Positions 30,337 through 39,880 of a stretch of 64,000 nt of DNA are shown piece by piece (position 1 is the stretch's first letter; every line of letters starts with the position of its first letter). The stretch lies in contig CACRSC010001917.1 in the NCBI GenBank assembly GCA_902651635.1, forward strand, positions 1,043,437-1,107,436, read 5' to 3'. This DNA comes from Mastigamoeba balamuthi. Taxonomy: Eukaryota; Evosea; Mastigamoebida; Mastigamoebidae. Both the position numbers and the translations under genes were made by a program. The notes below the pieces were generated by a model. The model saw only the letters and a program-made list of their open reading frames with translations. It did no database searches and was not told the DNA's origin.

Positions 30337-30498
30337 ATGGCGAAATCTGGCACAAAGAAATCCATCAAGGCCCCCAAGGCTGCCCCCGAGCTGAAGACGT
30401 CCAAGTGCTCCAAGAAGGCACCTCTGTGTGTGCCCTTCTCATCCTCGAAGAAGGCTCGTGTGTTGGTGGAGTCGGAGGCATCTGTGTACTGCTGGTGA
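30337..30498 (+). CDS. Viral small basic, DNA-binding-like protein
   Basis: 53 residues beginning MAKSGTKKSIKAPK, with about one quarter lysine and repeated Lys-Ala-Pro and Ser-Ser-Lys-Lys words. It resembles histone tails or viral core condensing peptides. The motif ctttttctgag lies about 45 bp upstream. No family can be assigned from composition alone. It looks whole. Confidence 0.45.
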   Translation: MAKSGTKKSIKAPKAAPELKTSKCSKKAPLCVPFSSSKKARVLVESEASVYCW

Positions 30499-30506
30499 TT
30501 TCAGTC

Positions 30507-30821
30507 TCAGGCCTTGGGACCCGTGCTCCTGTTGTGCATCTTCTCAGTGAGGAAGTACATTGCGGTGAACCCTGCACAGAATGCTGATGTGCTGAGCATG
30601 TAGAGGGTCGGGCCATGGCTGAAATGCCATATGAGGTACGACGAGACGAGGGGGCCCAGAATGACAGTCACAGGCATTCCCGACTCTATGGCAGCCTGGA
30701 TCTTCAACAGTGTCAGAAAGAAGCCCTCTGGGCTGTCGGGCCTGCCTATGGCTGAGCCGAAGGTGTACACTGCTGAACACAGGCCCAGATAGGCACTCAC
30801 AGCAATCTTCGCGTACTCCAT
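30507..30821 (-). CDS. Viral three-helix membrane protein
   Basis: 104 residues from MEYAKIAVSAY with about three hydrophobic segments and a charged C-terminus. A strong T-run motif (gtttttttctgccc) lies about 20 bp upstream. It looks whole. Function unknown. Confidence 0.5.
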   Translation of the reverse strand: MEYAKIAVSAYLGLCSAVYTFGSAIGRPDSPEGFFLTLLKIQAAIESGMPVTVILGPLVSSYLIWHFSHGPTLYMLSTSAFCAGFTAMYFLTEKMHNRSTGPKA

Positions 30822-30856
30822 GTCTTGATTAAGAGGGCAGAAAAAAACTCTGGACT

Positions 30857-31177
30857 TCAATGTTCAAGTTGTTTGTATGTGTATGTGACACTCTCATCAA
30901 ATTGTTCGTGTATATATGCATGCTCCCCGATCAGCTGCTTGTTCTGCCTTGAGATGTATGCATATTTATACACACTGCTCCAGTCAGGGTGGTATTTCAC
31001 CACTCTCGAGTATTTGTCACTGCAGACTGTCTCGCTCCCTTCATCGACAATGGCCAGACGAAGCCTCTTGCCTCTTTTTGTCCATGGCTCATGCACAATG
31101 CCGAATATGCACTCCAGGTTCTCTGTGAAGTAGACCACCTTCTGCCCAGCCTCGAGAGGAATCTCACACCTCTGCAT
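30857..31177 (-). CDS. Viral beta-rich protein, unknown
   Basis: 106 residues beginning MQRCEIPLEAGQ, with beta-strand pattern and many tyrosines in the second half, no membrane segment. An SH3-like barrel is possible from length and strand pattern, but this is a guess. It looks whole. Confidence 0.45.
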   Translation of the reverse strand: MQRCEIPLEAGQKVVYFTENLECIFGIVHEPWTKRGKRLRLAIVDEGSETVCSDKYSRVVKYHPDWSSVYKYAYISRQNKQLIGEHAYIHEQFDESVTYTYKQLEH

Positions 31178-31241
31178 GATTTTACAGAGTGACAGGAGAT
31201 ACCATCATCGGAATTCCTAACCTAGCCTTGCTCAGGGGCGT

Positions 31242-32010
31242 TTATTTCTTGTTGAGCTTCTTGGCCAGATTCTCAAAGAAGCTCAGGTGAGTGGCATCAC
31301 CCAGTGTGCAGAAGTGTATCAGAGAGTCACACAGCAGCTCAGCGGAGATGCGAGAGAAGAAAGTCACAGCAGAGGAAGAGAAGACCCTCTGTCTCTTGGA
31401 TGCCTGAGCTCTGCACATGGGAACAATGTCGGCCAGGTCCCTGGTGTTGAAGATTATCACGACGGCCGGCCTCTTGAGGTTCATGATGCGCATGAGCTCC
31501 CAGTGGAAAAAGTCGTCATCATCCATGCAGGAGTTGAGATCTCCTGTACTGACAGTGAGAGCCCGTGCAGGGAGAGTGCATACCCGGTTTGAGCAGGACT
31601 ATGGCAGTGAAGCTGTGCTTGATAGCGAAGCCTGCCACCTTCAGGTCATCACCCAGCTGCAACGTGTACAAGTTCTGCATGACCGCAGTGCCATACTTCT
31701 CGAGAAGGGCATTCACCATAATGGCAGTGTGCAGGCCATCCTCATGTTGCACACCTGTGCCCGTGTTGGTGTGCCTTCAGTGGTACATGATGAGGGGCTT
31801 GTTCTCCGTCACACACACCTGGACTGTGTACTTGCACTTGTGCTCATGGTTGCTCAGTGCCCGCAGGGCTGACATCCGGTCCTTGTACTTGGAGTCGACC
31901 ACATCCACGTGGCCCTGGTCAACTGCATAGGCGCAACCAAAGGGCGCCCCAGTGCAGGGCATGGGGCCCATCTGGCTGCATGTGCGGTACTGCTGGTGCG
32001 ACATTTGCTG
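31242..32010 (-). CDS. Viral protein locus, unknown
   Basis: Three readable segments occur in a row: one from MSHQQYRTCSQM with Cys/Met-rich start, one from MQHEDGLHTAIM, and one from MDDDDFFHWELM with a hydrophobic strand PAVVIIFNTRD. They may be separate small genes or a broken longer one (about two breaks). No family recognised. Confidence 0.35.
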
Positions 32011-32229
32011 GTGGTGGTTGTGCTGAGATTCTGCTGGAGATATTGATAGATATTCACTCACATTGAGACAGGGCCTCTGATACAAATACACAATAATACA
32101 CCAGTCACCAAACTCCAATGCACACAGTGTATACACACACAGTGTGCACACTGTCTCAGGCCGATCTCGACAAATGTGGTGATCATAGAAGTTCACATAT
32201 TGAACAGACTGTCGTTGGCTGAAGTACAC

Positions 32230-32500
32230 TGAAATTCACCAGCTCTTTTTTTATGCTTAAATTCCCTCTGGGCCCTTATGATATACACATCGGAATTTCT
32301 AACCTTCGCACCTTTCAAATCGACTTCTATATAGGAAAGTCATCATAAACGGAAAATGAAACTTTCCCAAAATTTTTGTTGAATTCCCTTTAAGGGGCCA
32401 TTGGAAATGGAAAACGGTTTTGATTTCCAAAAACCCTCTCCGAAAGGGCCCAGGGACCGCAGACGAACCTGGGTCAGGGATGCCGCAGTCAGAGCACCTT
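32230..32500. other. AT-rich gap upstream of fibre genes
   Basis: No gene is seen. The stretch contains tttccc/gggaaa-rich words and runs into the T-run motif before the first collagen-like gene. Confidence 0.4.
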
Positions 32501-32514
32501 TTTTCTGAGGGACA
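32501..32514 (+). promoter_or_regulatory. T-run promoter-like motif (example)
   Basis: The sequence cttttttctgaggg lies about 10-24 bp before the start codon of the first fibre gene. It is one of the best examples of a motif repeated upstream of at least fifteen genes of the block on both strands (consensus near CTTTTTTCTGA). Its spacing fits a core promoter recognised by a virus-encoded factor, but this is inferred. Confidence 0.5.
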
Positions 32515-32522
32515 GTCTGAAC

Positions 32523-33266
32523 ATGAGCAGCTGGGTGGACCTGAATGGCTGGGCATACGGCCAGGGGGGTGCGACAAAGGGTAATAAGGGTGATGTCGGG
32601 CCCCAGGGGCCCAAGGGCGACAGGAGTGATGTGGGCCCTGCAGGACCAAAAGGCGACAAAGGAGATCTGGGTCTGGCAACAGGCATCAAGGACGACATAG
32701 AACCTTCAGGCCCAAAGGGTGATGTGGGACCTGCAGGACCTGCGGGGCCTCAGGGACCTAAAGAAGACATTGAAGCGAGAGGTCCAATGGGCTACAATGG
32801 CCAGCATGGTGAACAGGGAGATATCAGACCCCAGGGGCCCAAGGGCGACAAGGGCGATCCAGGAACATCAGTGGATTTCACTGACTCTGTGCACGTGAAT
32901 CTGCCCGTTAGCTCCAACGCCATGTACACAGGCACCTTCTCTGCTCTGGTGTCCAAGGTGGGCAGGACAGTCACCATCATCTTCCTTCCCTGGTCGGCAA
33001 CCATCAAGAGTGTTGGCTATCTCGTGTCAAATGGCCTCCCCTACAAGCCCAGCATGACGTTCAACTTCTCCTTCCACATGACTGTCAACGGCGATACTGC
33101 ATGGGGCAACTTCTCCATCATGGACAACAGCAACATCATGGTCCAGCTGATCCTGCAGAAGGGCCAGGCAAACCCGAACCCACACGGTGGCCAGCCCATG
33201 TTCCCTGACAACGCTGCTCTCTCCATAGACTGCTTCACCATGACATACCAGGCTGCACAAACATGA
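32523..33266 (+). CDS. Viral collagen-like fibre protein 1
   Basis: 247 residues. After a short head (MSSWVDLNGW) come about 85 residues of Gly-X-Y repeats (GPQGPKGDR and variants), broken by non-collagen turns, then a 120-residue beta-rich C-terminal domain of C1q/fibre-knob size. Collagen-like trimers with a globular tip are known as surface fibres of large DNA viruses such as mimiviruses. It is the first of three tandem copies. It looks whole. Confidence 0.75.
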   Translation: MSSWVDLNGWAYGQGGATKGNKGDVGPQGPKGDRSDVGPAGPKGDKGDLGLATGIKDDIEPSGPKGDVGPAGPAGPQGPKEDIEARGPMGYNGQHGEQGDIRPQGPKGDKGDPGTSVDFTDSVHVNLPVSSNAMYTGTFSALVSKVGRTVTIIFLPWSATIKSVGYLVSNGLPYKPSMTFNFSFHMTVNGDTAWGNFSIMDNSNIMVQLILQKGQANPNPHGGQPMFPDNAALSIDCFTMTYQAAQT

Positions 33267-33294
33267 GTGTATTTTCTGCATCCTTGTTTTGACT

Positions 33295-33953
33295 ATGACT
33301 GAGTGGGTGGATCCTTCCGGGTGGTCCTANNNNNNNNNNNNNNNNNNNNNNNNNNNNNNNNNNNNNNNNNNNNNNNNNNNNNNNNNNNNNNNNNNNNNNN
33401 NNNNNNNNNNNNNNNNNNNNNNNNNNNNNNNNNNNNNNNNNNNNNNNNNNNNNNNNNNNNNNNNNNNNNNNNNNNNNNNNNNNNNNNNNNNNNNNNNNNN
33501 NNNNNNNNNNNNNNNNNNNNNNNNNNNNNNNNNNNNNNNNNNNNNNNNNNNNNNNNNNNNNNNNNNNNNNNNNNNNNNNNNNNNNNNNNNNNNNNNNNNN
33601 NNNNNNNNNNNNNNNNNNNNNNTGGACGAGTGCTCCGCCTGGGCTCTGGGAAGCAGCAGGTGATCATTCTCAATGTCTCTGACATGCAGTGCACATTCGC
33701 GCCAGATCCGCAGGGGGTGCTGACAGTGCTCATTCCTTGCCTCAACTTTATCATACCCACATCCATCTTCTGCAACCCATTCTTGACCTATGCAGTGTTG
33801 CCCATGAGCTCTACTTCCGGTGTGTGCTATGACAATGTCATCATCAGTGGCCAGGGAAACATGATCGGCATCGAGACCAGAACAGCAGGCATTCCGCTCA
33901 AGCAGACTCTGAACATCTCCTTCATGGTCGCGTTTCTGCACACAGAGCCCTGA
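33295..33953 (+). CDS. Viral collagen-like fibre protein 2, sequence gap inside
   Basis: It starts MTEWVDPSGW, close to the head of fibre 1, and ends in a beta-rich C-terminal domain of about 110 residues (after 33622). The middle, expected to hold the Gly-X-Y repeats, is replaced by a run of unknown bases at 33330-33622. A T-run motif (attttctgc) lies upstream. Confidence 0.6.
33330..33622. other. Assembly gap of 293 N
   Basis: Unresolved bases within the second fibre gene. Collagen-type repeats shared by three neighbouring genes are a likely cause of failed assembly. The true length of the gap is unknown. Confidence 0.95.
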
Positions 33954-33992
33954 GAATACAAGTGTAGCTTTTTTCGCATCCCCTTTCTGAGA

Positions 33993-34838
33993 ATGTTTGT
34001 GTCCAAGTATGCTTTCATCGAGGGCATTCAGGAAGACCCCGGGCCCAAGGGTGATGTTGGGCCCCAGGGGCCCAAGGGCGACAGGGGCGATGTGGGCCCC
34101 GTGGGACCAAAGGGTGACAAGGGAGATCCGGGTCTGGTAACAGGTGTGAAAGGCGACATCGGGCCCCAGGGCTCAAAGGGCGACACTGGGCCCAAGGGCA
34201 ATGCGGGTCCTGAGGGGCCGAAGGGTGATATGGGTCCTGCGGGTCCCAAGGGTGACGCTGGTCCTGCTGGTCCAAAGGGCGATGTCGGGCCCAAGGGTGA
34301 TACAGGTGCCCAGGGCCCAAAGGGCGATGTGGGCCCCACTGGCCCCACTGGCTCCACTGGCCCAAAGGGAGATGCCAAGCCCCAAGAAAGACCCTGGTGT
34401 ACAGGGCCCAAAGGGCGACGTGGGCCCCGTGGGTCCAATGGGCCCAAAGGGAGATCCTGGATCCATGATATATGTGAAAGAGGTGAAGCTGCACATCAAC
34501 TCCTATCCAGATGCCCTGGCTTCGATACACTTCACCTCTACAGGCATGTCAAGGGGCCAACTGCCTTAGTCAACTTCTTTGTCTTCCCGAATGACTCCAG
34601 GAAGCTTGTCTAGTTGAAGCTGAACTTTGTGGCGAGGTTCGATTCTGGCACTCCTGAATTCGAGTTCGTTCTTCCGCCATCCCTGCTGTGCAACAAGGGC
34701 CAGAACATCAATTCCTGAGGGGAAACTACACAGTCACTGTGAATGGCAGTGAAGTCATTCAGTTCACCCACAAGAGTTCTTGGATCACTGGACCCAACGA
34801 GATCTCCACTGAGATCATGTACTGGAAAAGCATTTGAA
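33993..34838 (+). CDS. Viral collagen-like fibre protein 3
   Basis: The head [12 protein letters not shown] leads into about 40 Gly-X-Y triplets rich in GPKGD, followed by the remains of a beta-rich C-terminal domain to about 34838. A T-run motif lies 10-30 bp upstream. The repeat units are more regular than in fibre 1. The C-terminal half looks broken (about two breaks). Confidence 0.6.
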
Positions 34839-34911
34839 CAATGTTTCTTGTGGGCTCATGTGTCCGTGTATATGAACTCTCTCTCTCTTTCTCTCACTCG
34901 TCTTACTCATC

Positions 34912-35148
34912 TCACTCACTCAGGTACATGTTGTAGATGGTGCTTGACATGAACACGATCCTAAACACCATGAGCACAGTGCACATCCCCCTGTCCAGGC
35001 TCCCAGGCAGGAAGTTTGCCACCATGCGGTCCACTCCCACAAACGTCACACTGGCCAAGAGTGTGCCCACCATGCAACTCTCCTTCAGGGTGCCCTTGAC
35101 CTTCATCGTCAGGCTCATGTCCACAGTCTTGCTATCGATGGTGCTCAT
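34912..35148 (-). CDS. Viral membrane protein
   Basis: 78 residues beginning MSTIDSKTVDMS with two hydrophobic segments (ESCMVGTLLASVTFVGV and CTVLMVFRIVFM). A motif tgtttttccgaacc lies upstream on the minus strand. It looks whole. Confidence 0.5.
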   Translation of the reverse strand: MSTIDSKTVDMSLTMKVKGTLKESCMVGTLLASVTFVGVDRMVANFLPGSLDRGMCTVLMVFRIVFMSSTIYNMYLSE

Positions 35149-35254
35149 TCTCTGTTGTGGGTTCCCAGTCCTTTCTCTTCACTCTGTGGGTTCGGAAAAA
35201 CATTGTTCTTTCACTTTGCTCCTCTTCCTGTGCCCCACTCCTTGTGCCCTGCTC

Positions 35255-35653
35255 CTACTCCTTGCCCAAGTACTTGAGGAGGTTCCTGATGTACACCTTC
35301 TGGGCCTCCATCGAGACACAATACACTATCATCAGGCCCCCCCCCCAAGTGCTCACACCACCTGCAGGCGCCATTGCGGATGTGGGATACACCAGGGAGT
35401 CGGAGAGGTACACCACGTCCTTCAGCGTCATTGAGCCTGCCGTCACATCTGTCAGTTGCACCACCGTCAGCTTCACAGTTCCATCGTCCGTAATACATGC
35501 CTTGCCCTCCAGGGGAAGAGGGTTTCCACTTGTGTCTGAGAGGAGCAGGTTCAGAGAGCACGGGCTCTGTGCCATGATGAGGGGCCTGTTGCACACTGGC
35601 AGCTTGTTGTCACTCTGGATCTTCCCTGTGACGTTCAGGTTCAGGATCGGCAT
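35255..35653 (-). CDS. Viral beta-rich protein, candidate structural
   Basis: 132 residues beginning MPILNLNVTGKI with alternating hydrophobic/polar strands and no membrane segment. It could be a jelly-roll type structural protein; no motif decides this. It lies just downstream of the interrupted gene at 35660-37100. It looks whole. Confidence 0.45.
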   Translation of the reverse strand: MPILNLNVTGKIQSDNKLPVCNRPLIMAQSPCSLNLLLSDTSGNPLPLEGKACITDDGTVKLTVVQLTDVTAGSMTLKDVVYLSDSLVYPTSAMAPAGGVSTWGGGLMIVYCVSMEAQKVYIRNLLKYLGKE

Positions 35654-35659
35654 CCCTCA

Positions 35660-37100
35660 GATGGGCTTGATGATCACAATCCGGTAGTTGCCCACATGGG
35701 AAACGGTGTCACGTCAAGCACGTTTACGTGCTGTAGCAGATCCAGTTCTGCTACGCAGTGCTATGCATGCTCCGCTACGTAGTGTAGCAGAAGTGAATTT
35801 CAGCAGTGGTGCGTAGCGGCACCTGCGTAGCGGAGGTACGTCTGCTATGCTGCGTAGCGGAGCACATGTAGCAATGCGTAGCAGAGGTACCTCTGCTACG
35901 CACTGCTGCACAGGCTCTGCTACACCACGTAGTGGCAATACCTCTGCTACCTGGCGTAGCGAAGGCACCTCTGCTACACAGAGTAGTGGAGGTGCTGCCG
36001 CTACGCATTGCTATATACACTCTGCTACGCTGTATAGTGGAGGTACCTCCGCTACATAGTGTAGCAAAGACAGATATAGTGGCATGTAGTGATGGATGGG
36101 TCTGCTACACTGTGTAGCAGAGCCAATGTAGCAATGCGTAGCGAAGGGTGATCCACTACACAGCACAGCAAATATATGTGTAGCAGTGCATAGTGGAATT
36201 AATTGCATAGCTAAGTGTAGCGGAAGCCTGAGGGTGAGCAGCTTAGATTTTGCCAGCTGGCTGATTTGCACTTGATGCCATTTGTGCACTGAAACAGCAA
36301 TGCAGAAGGGATTGAGTGGAGCAGGCAATGTTGCAGGAACAGGAGAGCAAGACCAGGTTAAACACACAGCTGCAGGTCAAGTACAGGAGAGGGAGGACGG
36401 GGAGGACAAACCGTATATGCCTCATAGCAGAGAGTTTCAGTGTAGCACTGTATATAGCAGAACTTCTGCAATGCATCCAACAGCATTGTGTCTGCTACAC
36501 CACGTAGCAGAAGGCACTTCAGTGCCTTCTACTATATTGCATAGCAGAAGATACCAGCACATAGCAGGGGTTATGCAATGGTAATCATACCCGTCATGTA
36601 ATCAAATAACAGTCTTGATCAAGTACACTGAAAAGTGCATAACTAGATTTTACCAAATGTTGGCTAATAAATCCGGTTTTGGCATTGCATAAAGTTGTGA
36701 ATAAATGGAATGTAAATTGGTTTTTGCATTGCACAATACCAAACATGAGCTTCCGAGTGTTAAATATCGATTGCTGCTGTAGCGGCATCAGTGTAGCGGC
36801 ACGTAGTGGAACCAAGCATAGTGGCATGCAGTGGACCCTTCGCTATGCTGTGTAGTTCATTCATTGCGCTACACACCACTGTGGCAGGGTCCACTACGTG
36901 CCGCTACGTTGCTTGACGTGGTACGGCACGTACACAGTGCCCTCGGCCCACAGCGGGCTCGTGAACTGCAGCAGGCCCTCGAAGTCGGGGTCCATTTCCT
37001 TGATGCCCTGCAGCATCAGTGCGAACATGAGCTCGTTGTCCATGTACCCGCGGATGCTGTTTTTCCTCGATGCCCTGTGGCGTCAGCATGAACATGAGCT
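35660..37100 (-). pseudogene. Viral gene interrupted by palindrome-rich island
   Basis: The right part (about 36921-37100) encodes a beta-rich segment including DPDFEGLLQFTSPLWAEG and the left part (35660-35710) encodes the final strand with HVGNYRIVIIKPI. Between them lies an inserted island with inverted ends. The part near 37020-37120 also shows a short tandem duplication. This may be a capsid-type gene, but too little remains to tell. Broken fossil gene. Confidence 0.4.
35710..36920. repeat. Palindrome-rich repeat island with inverted ends
   Basis: The island begins near cacgtcaagcacgt and ends near acgttgcttgacgtg, which are inverted copies. Its outer parts (35730-36240, 36420-36560, 36780-36905) hold dozens of gtagcggag / ctccgctac words arranged as nested palindromes such as gtagcagaggtacctctgct. 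The centre (36240-36420, 36560-36780) is plainer. No gene is supported inside. It reads as a foldback-type insertion or amplified hairpin array. Confidence 0.65.
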
Positions 37101-37422
37101 CGTTGTTCATGTACCCGCGTTGGTGTTTTCTGTGTGTGTGTGTGGTGAGTGTGTGTGTTTCTCTAAGGATTCTGAACACCTCCTCCTGCCCTGCCACGCA
37201 GCTCCACCCCCCTCCAGCCCCAAAACACGCACATGCACCCCCGGCTTCCCAGAGAAAAGTGGTCAACCCTCCTTTAATGGGTGCCCTGCCACGCAGACAC
37301 AGCCTCACTTTCCCCCAAAACACACACAAAGAAGCATGGCTTCCCGAACACTCAAAAAAGGCCTTTTAATGGGTGCCCTGACCAGGGCCCTTCAGGAGAG
37401 AAGATGCACCACCCGCTCAGGC
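37101..37422. repeat. Short repeat-rich filler
   Basis: It contains a GT microsatellite (about 37132-37160) and repeated words aatgggtgccctg (three times) and gccctgccacgcag (twice) with c-rich spacers. No gene is supported. It lies between the interrupted gene and the resolvase gene. Confidence 0.5.
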
Positions 37423-38043
37423 TCAGCTCTCCTGGTTCCTCTTCTGGAGAGCATGGGGCAGGACATCATGCTGGAAGTGGTACAGGCCCATCAGGACGGA
37501 ATCCGCCACATGATCCGAGTCCACTGATTCCGGGTTGTCAACGAATGTGTGTGCTGCCATCACCACGAGGGCCTTGTTCGTGTGGTACACCCCTAAGTCA
37601 ATGTTGAAGTGCCGCTTCACCACATTGGGGTGGATGTACTCGACCTCTATGGGCACCCGCTTCAAGTGTGTGATGGCATATGCCTCAATCCACCCATTCC
37701 AGCCCATAAGACTTGGATTCGACCTGGTGTTGAGGGACGTCTGGAACTCCACAAGGACTGTGGGCACCAGATTCTCGGAATCGGCCTGCACAGCCTCCAT
37801 GATGTGGTCTGAGATGCCTGTGAAGAACTCGTGGGCCCGGGAGTGGCACAGGTTTGGCGTCCCGCTCAGATCGCCCATCCACTTGTCGTGCATGTACACG
37901 TAAGTGCATCCACTCATGTTCGTGTAGACCTCAACAAGCACCATGGCGGTGTTCTTCAGGCCAGGGTCGATGCACAGATACGTGTTCATCAGATTCTGCA
38001 GGCTGATTCTGCGCCCCTGGATGTCAGTGCCTGTCGACGTCAT
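37423..38043 (-). CDS. Viral RuvC-like Holliday-junction resolvase (poxvirus A22 type)
   Basis: 206 residues. The first strand carries CIDPGLKNTA (about residue 24), with the first catalytic Asp; TVLVEFQ follows near 90 with the Glu, and DSDHVADSVLMGLYHF ends the fold with the last acidic pair. This is the RNase H-like RuvC/A22 layout. Such enzymes cut branched DNA intermediates before packaging. A T-run motif (tgttttctgccc) lies upstream. It looks whole, unlike many neighbours. Confidence 0.75.
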   Translation of the reverse strand: MTSTGTDIQGRRISLQNLMNTYLCIDPGLKNTAMVLVEVYTNMSGCTYVYMHDKWMGDLSGTPNLCHSRAHEFFTGISDHIMEAVQADSENLVPTVLVEFQTSLNTRSNPSLMGWNGWIEAYAITHLKRVPIEVEYIHPNVVKRHFNIDLGVYHTNKALVVMAAHTFVDNPESVDSDHVADSVLMGLYHFQHDVLPHALQKRNQES

Positions 38044-38050
38044 CAAATCC

Positions 38051-38887
38051 TCACAACTCTAAACCCCTCGGGCAGAAAACATGGATTTGGGATTCGAGCA
38101 GGGCAGCACCTTCTGGATCAAGAGCAGAGATCTTGGTGGCGTCATGCAATGGTATCATCTTCTTCAGGTCCTGTGCCCCGTCATACTCGCCCAAGACTGG
38201 GTGAGTAAGGACCTCGTCGATCAGCCCATGCTCCATCTTGCCGTACTTTCACTTCTGGATTTTGATGAATGCCGCCAGCATCCTCCTCCGCGCATTGTCG
38301 AGGAGCATGAGCTTGGCATGCAGTGGACCCCACACATGAAGCAGCCACAGGAGCAACTTGTGGTCCACCTGTGTCCTGAGGCTCACGCTGAGCCTCCATC
38401 TGTTGAGCGGGTCCAGGATCCTGCTGGACAGGACAATGGTGTGCAGAATCCACCACTGGTCCACCATCGTGTTGATGTCAGGGGCAGCCATGTTGGCCAC
38501 CAGTCTGAACTGCTTGATGATGAGTGGGAGCACTGGAGGCTTGCTGTGACAGGCCTTCCAGGTCGCTCACACCCAGTCCCTGTAGCTGATGTTGTCCTCC
38601 TTGTCCACGTTACTATCGAAGTTGGAACTGCTGTCCTTGTTGTTGTTGCCAGCCCTGATGCACTCATGGTCCATGTGCGTCATGTACTCGAATGGGCCCT
38701 CCTCATCATACTTCAGCTCACCCAGCTCACGGACCTCGTCGTTGATGTAGCGGTTGAATGACAAGTCCTTGGGTCCATGCTCGTTGCGGTACTTGTCCCA
38801 CTCGTTGACCTTGGGGCTCATGTCCAGGTCAAACGTCTCGAGGGTGATCACGGTTGTCCTGCTCGAACAGCTCCTCTTGTTCGACAT
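38051..38887 (-). CDS. Viral protein locus, unknown
   Basis: The N-terminal part, from MSNKRSCSSRTT, is acidic and Asn/Asp-rich; the later part is helical with many tryptophans and leucines (VDQWWILHTIVL). The locus looks broken (about two breaks). No family recognised. Confidence 0.4.
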
Positions 38888-38899
38888 GTTGCTTCCTTT

Positions 38900-39230
38900 G
38901 GTCTCTGGGTATACAATACTGTGGTGATGTTACAGTACACTGATATTTATATGACAGCTGGTGCATTTCCGGAATTGCTTCTCCGGTGCTGGATTGCCCA
39001 TATCTTGGACAATCAACTAAAGGTGCACGATTCCTGGAATATCGCATCAGGACAAATATCTCAGACACGCAGCTCGCATCTCCTGATCATTTGATTCTCT
39101 TACTCACTCATCAATTGTGACCATTTGATTCTCTCACCCACTCATCAATTGAATTGAAATAGTTGCCTGACAATTGATACGTTCTTTATTGCACTTGATG
39201 TCTGAGTGTGTGGTGTGTGTGTGGGGCTGA
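38900..39230. other. Gene-poor AT-rich stretch
   Basis: No gene supported. It contains repeated words attgattctct-like and tcaattg, and a GT-rich lead-in directly before cassette R2. Confidence 0.4.
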
Positions 39231-39352
39231 GCTACCCCGCCCTATGCTATGACAAGCTGGGGCCGCCTTAAACAGTTTAGGGGGCTGCCCTACATTAGAG
39301 CACTCCTTTAATGTGGAGTCGCCCTCTATAGTCTCTAGCAGGGTAGCAATGC
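39231..39352. repeat. Boundary cassette R2, related to R1
   Basis: It opens gctaccccgc and closes agggtagcaatg, matching the ends of R1 (857-991) in the same orientation; parts of the interior (ttaatgtggagtcgccc against ttaacatgagttcgccc) also agree. It is about 120 bp long and has no coding sequence. Confidence 0.45.
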
Positions 39353-39880
39353 ACTGCCTCGCATACGATCTTCAACAGTAACTTCATGTATCTGCTTATT
39401 CCACATGATACGTCCATTCTCTGGGTTAAGGCGAACCATTTGTGCTGCAGAGTAATTGGTAACTGTCTTTACAGTAAAGTCCGTGGGAAATCTCGTCTTC
39501 AGCCTCTGAATGGTGCCACACAAGCATAAGATGGGCTTGCTCATATTGAACAGCAATGCTTTGAAGGCATTCCTAATTGGATCGGCACTGTTTGCAGCTT
39601 TGCCAGGAAAGATAATAAGGCTGACGACACTGGGATTGTCAATGCAGTATGGCAGGTGCTTGACTTCATCTATTTTCTCATCAAAGCAGAGCACTACTTT
39701 GTTCTGGTTGACTTTGCCACTCAGCTCTTTGTGAATACTCTGTGCCACTGATGGATGATTGGCTGGCAGTAAGATGACAGTCTTCACGTTTGATGCCCAC
39801 TGGATGGTGTAGTGGTCCCAAAACATCCCCTTCCCACGATCATCCAAGTGATAAGCTATGCCAATGCAGTGCCCTGCCAT
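39335..39880 (-). CDS. Viral protein, unknown, last gene of block
   Basis: 181 residues beginning MAGHCIGIAYHLDD, an alternating alpha/beta pattern with hydrophobic strands (VKTVILLPAN, KVVLCFDE, SVVSLIIFPG). This looks like a Rossmann-type fold, but no nucleotide-binding motif is clear. A strong T-run motif (ccttttttctgacc) lies about 25 bp upstream. It looks whole. Confidence 0.5.
   Translation of the reverse strand: MAGHCIGIAYHLDDRGKGMFWDHYTIQWASNVKTVILLPANHPSVAQSIHKELSGKVNQNKVVLCFDEKIDEVKHLPYCIDNPSVVSLIIFPGKAANSADPIRNAFKALLFNMSKPILCLCGTIQRLKTRFPTDFTVKTVTNYSAAQMVRLNPENGRIMWNKQIHEVTVEDRMRGSALLPC

Noticed and set aside
32523-34838. Host collagen genes
   Set aside because: They sit within the viral gene run, have the T-run upstream motif, no signal peptide and no introns, and resemble viral fibre proteins instead.
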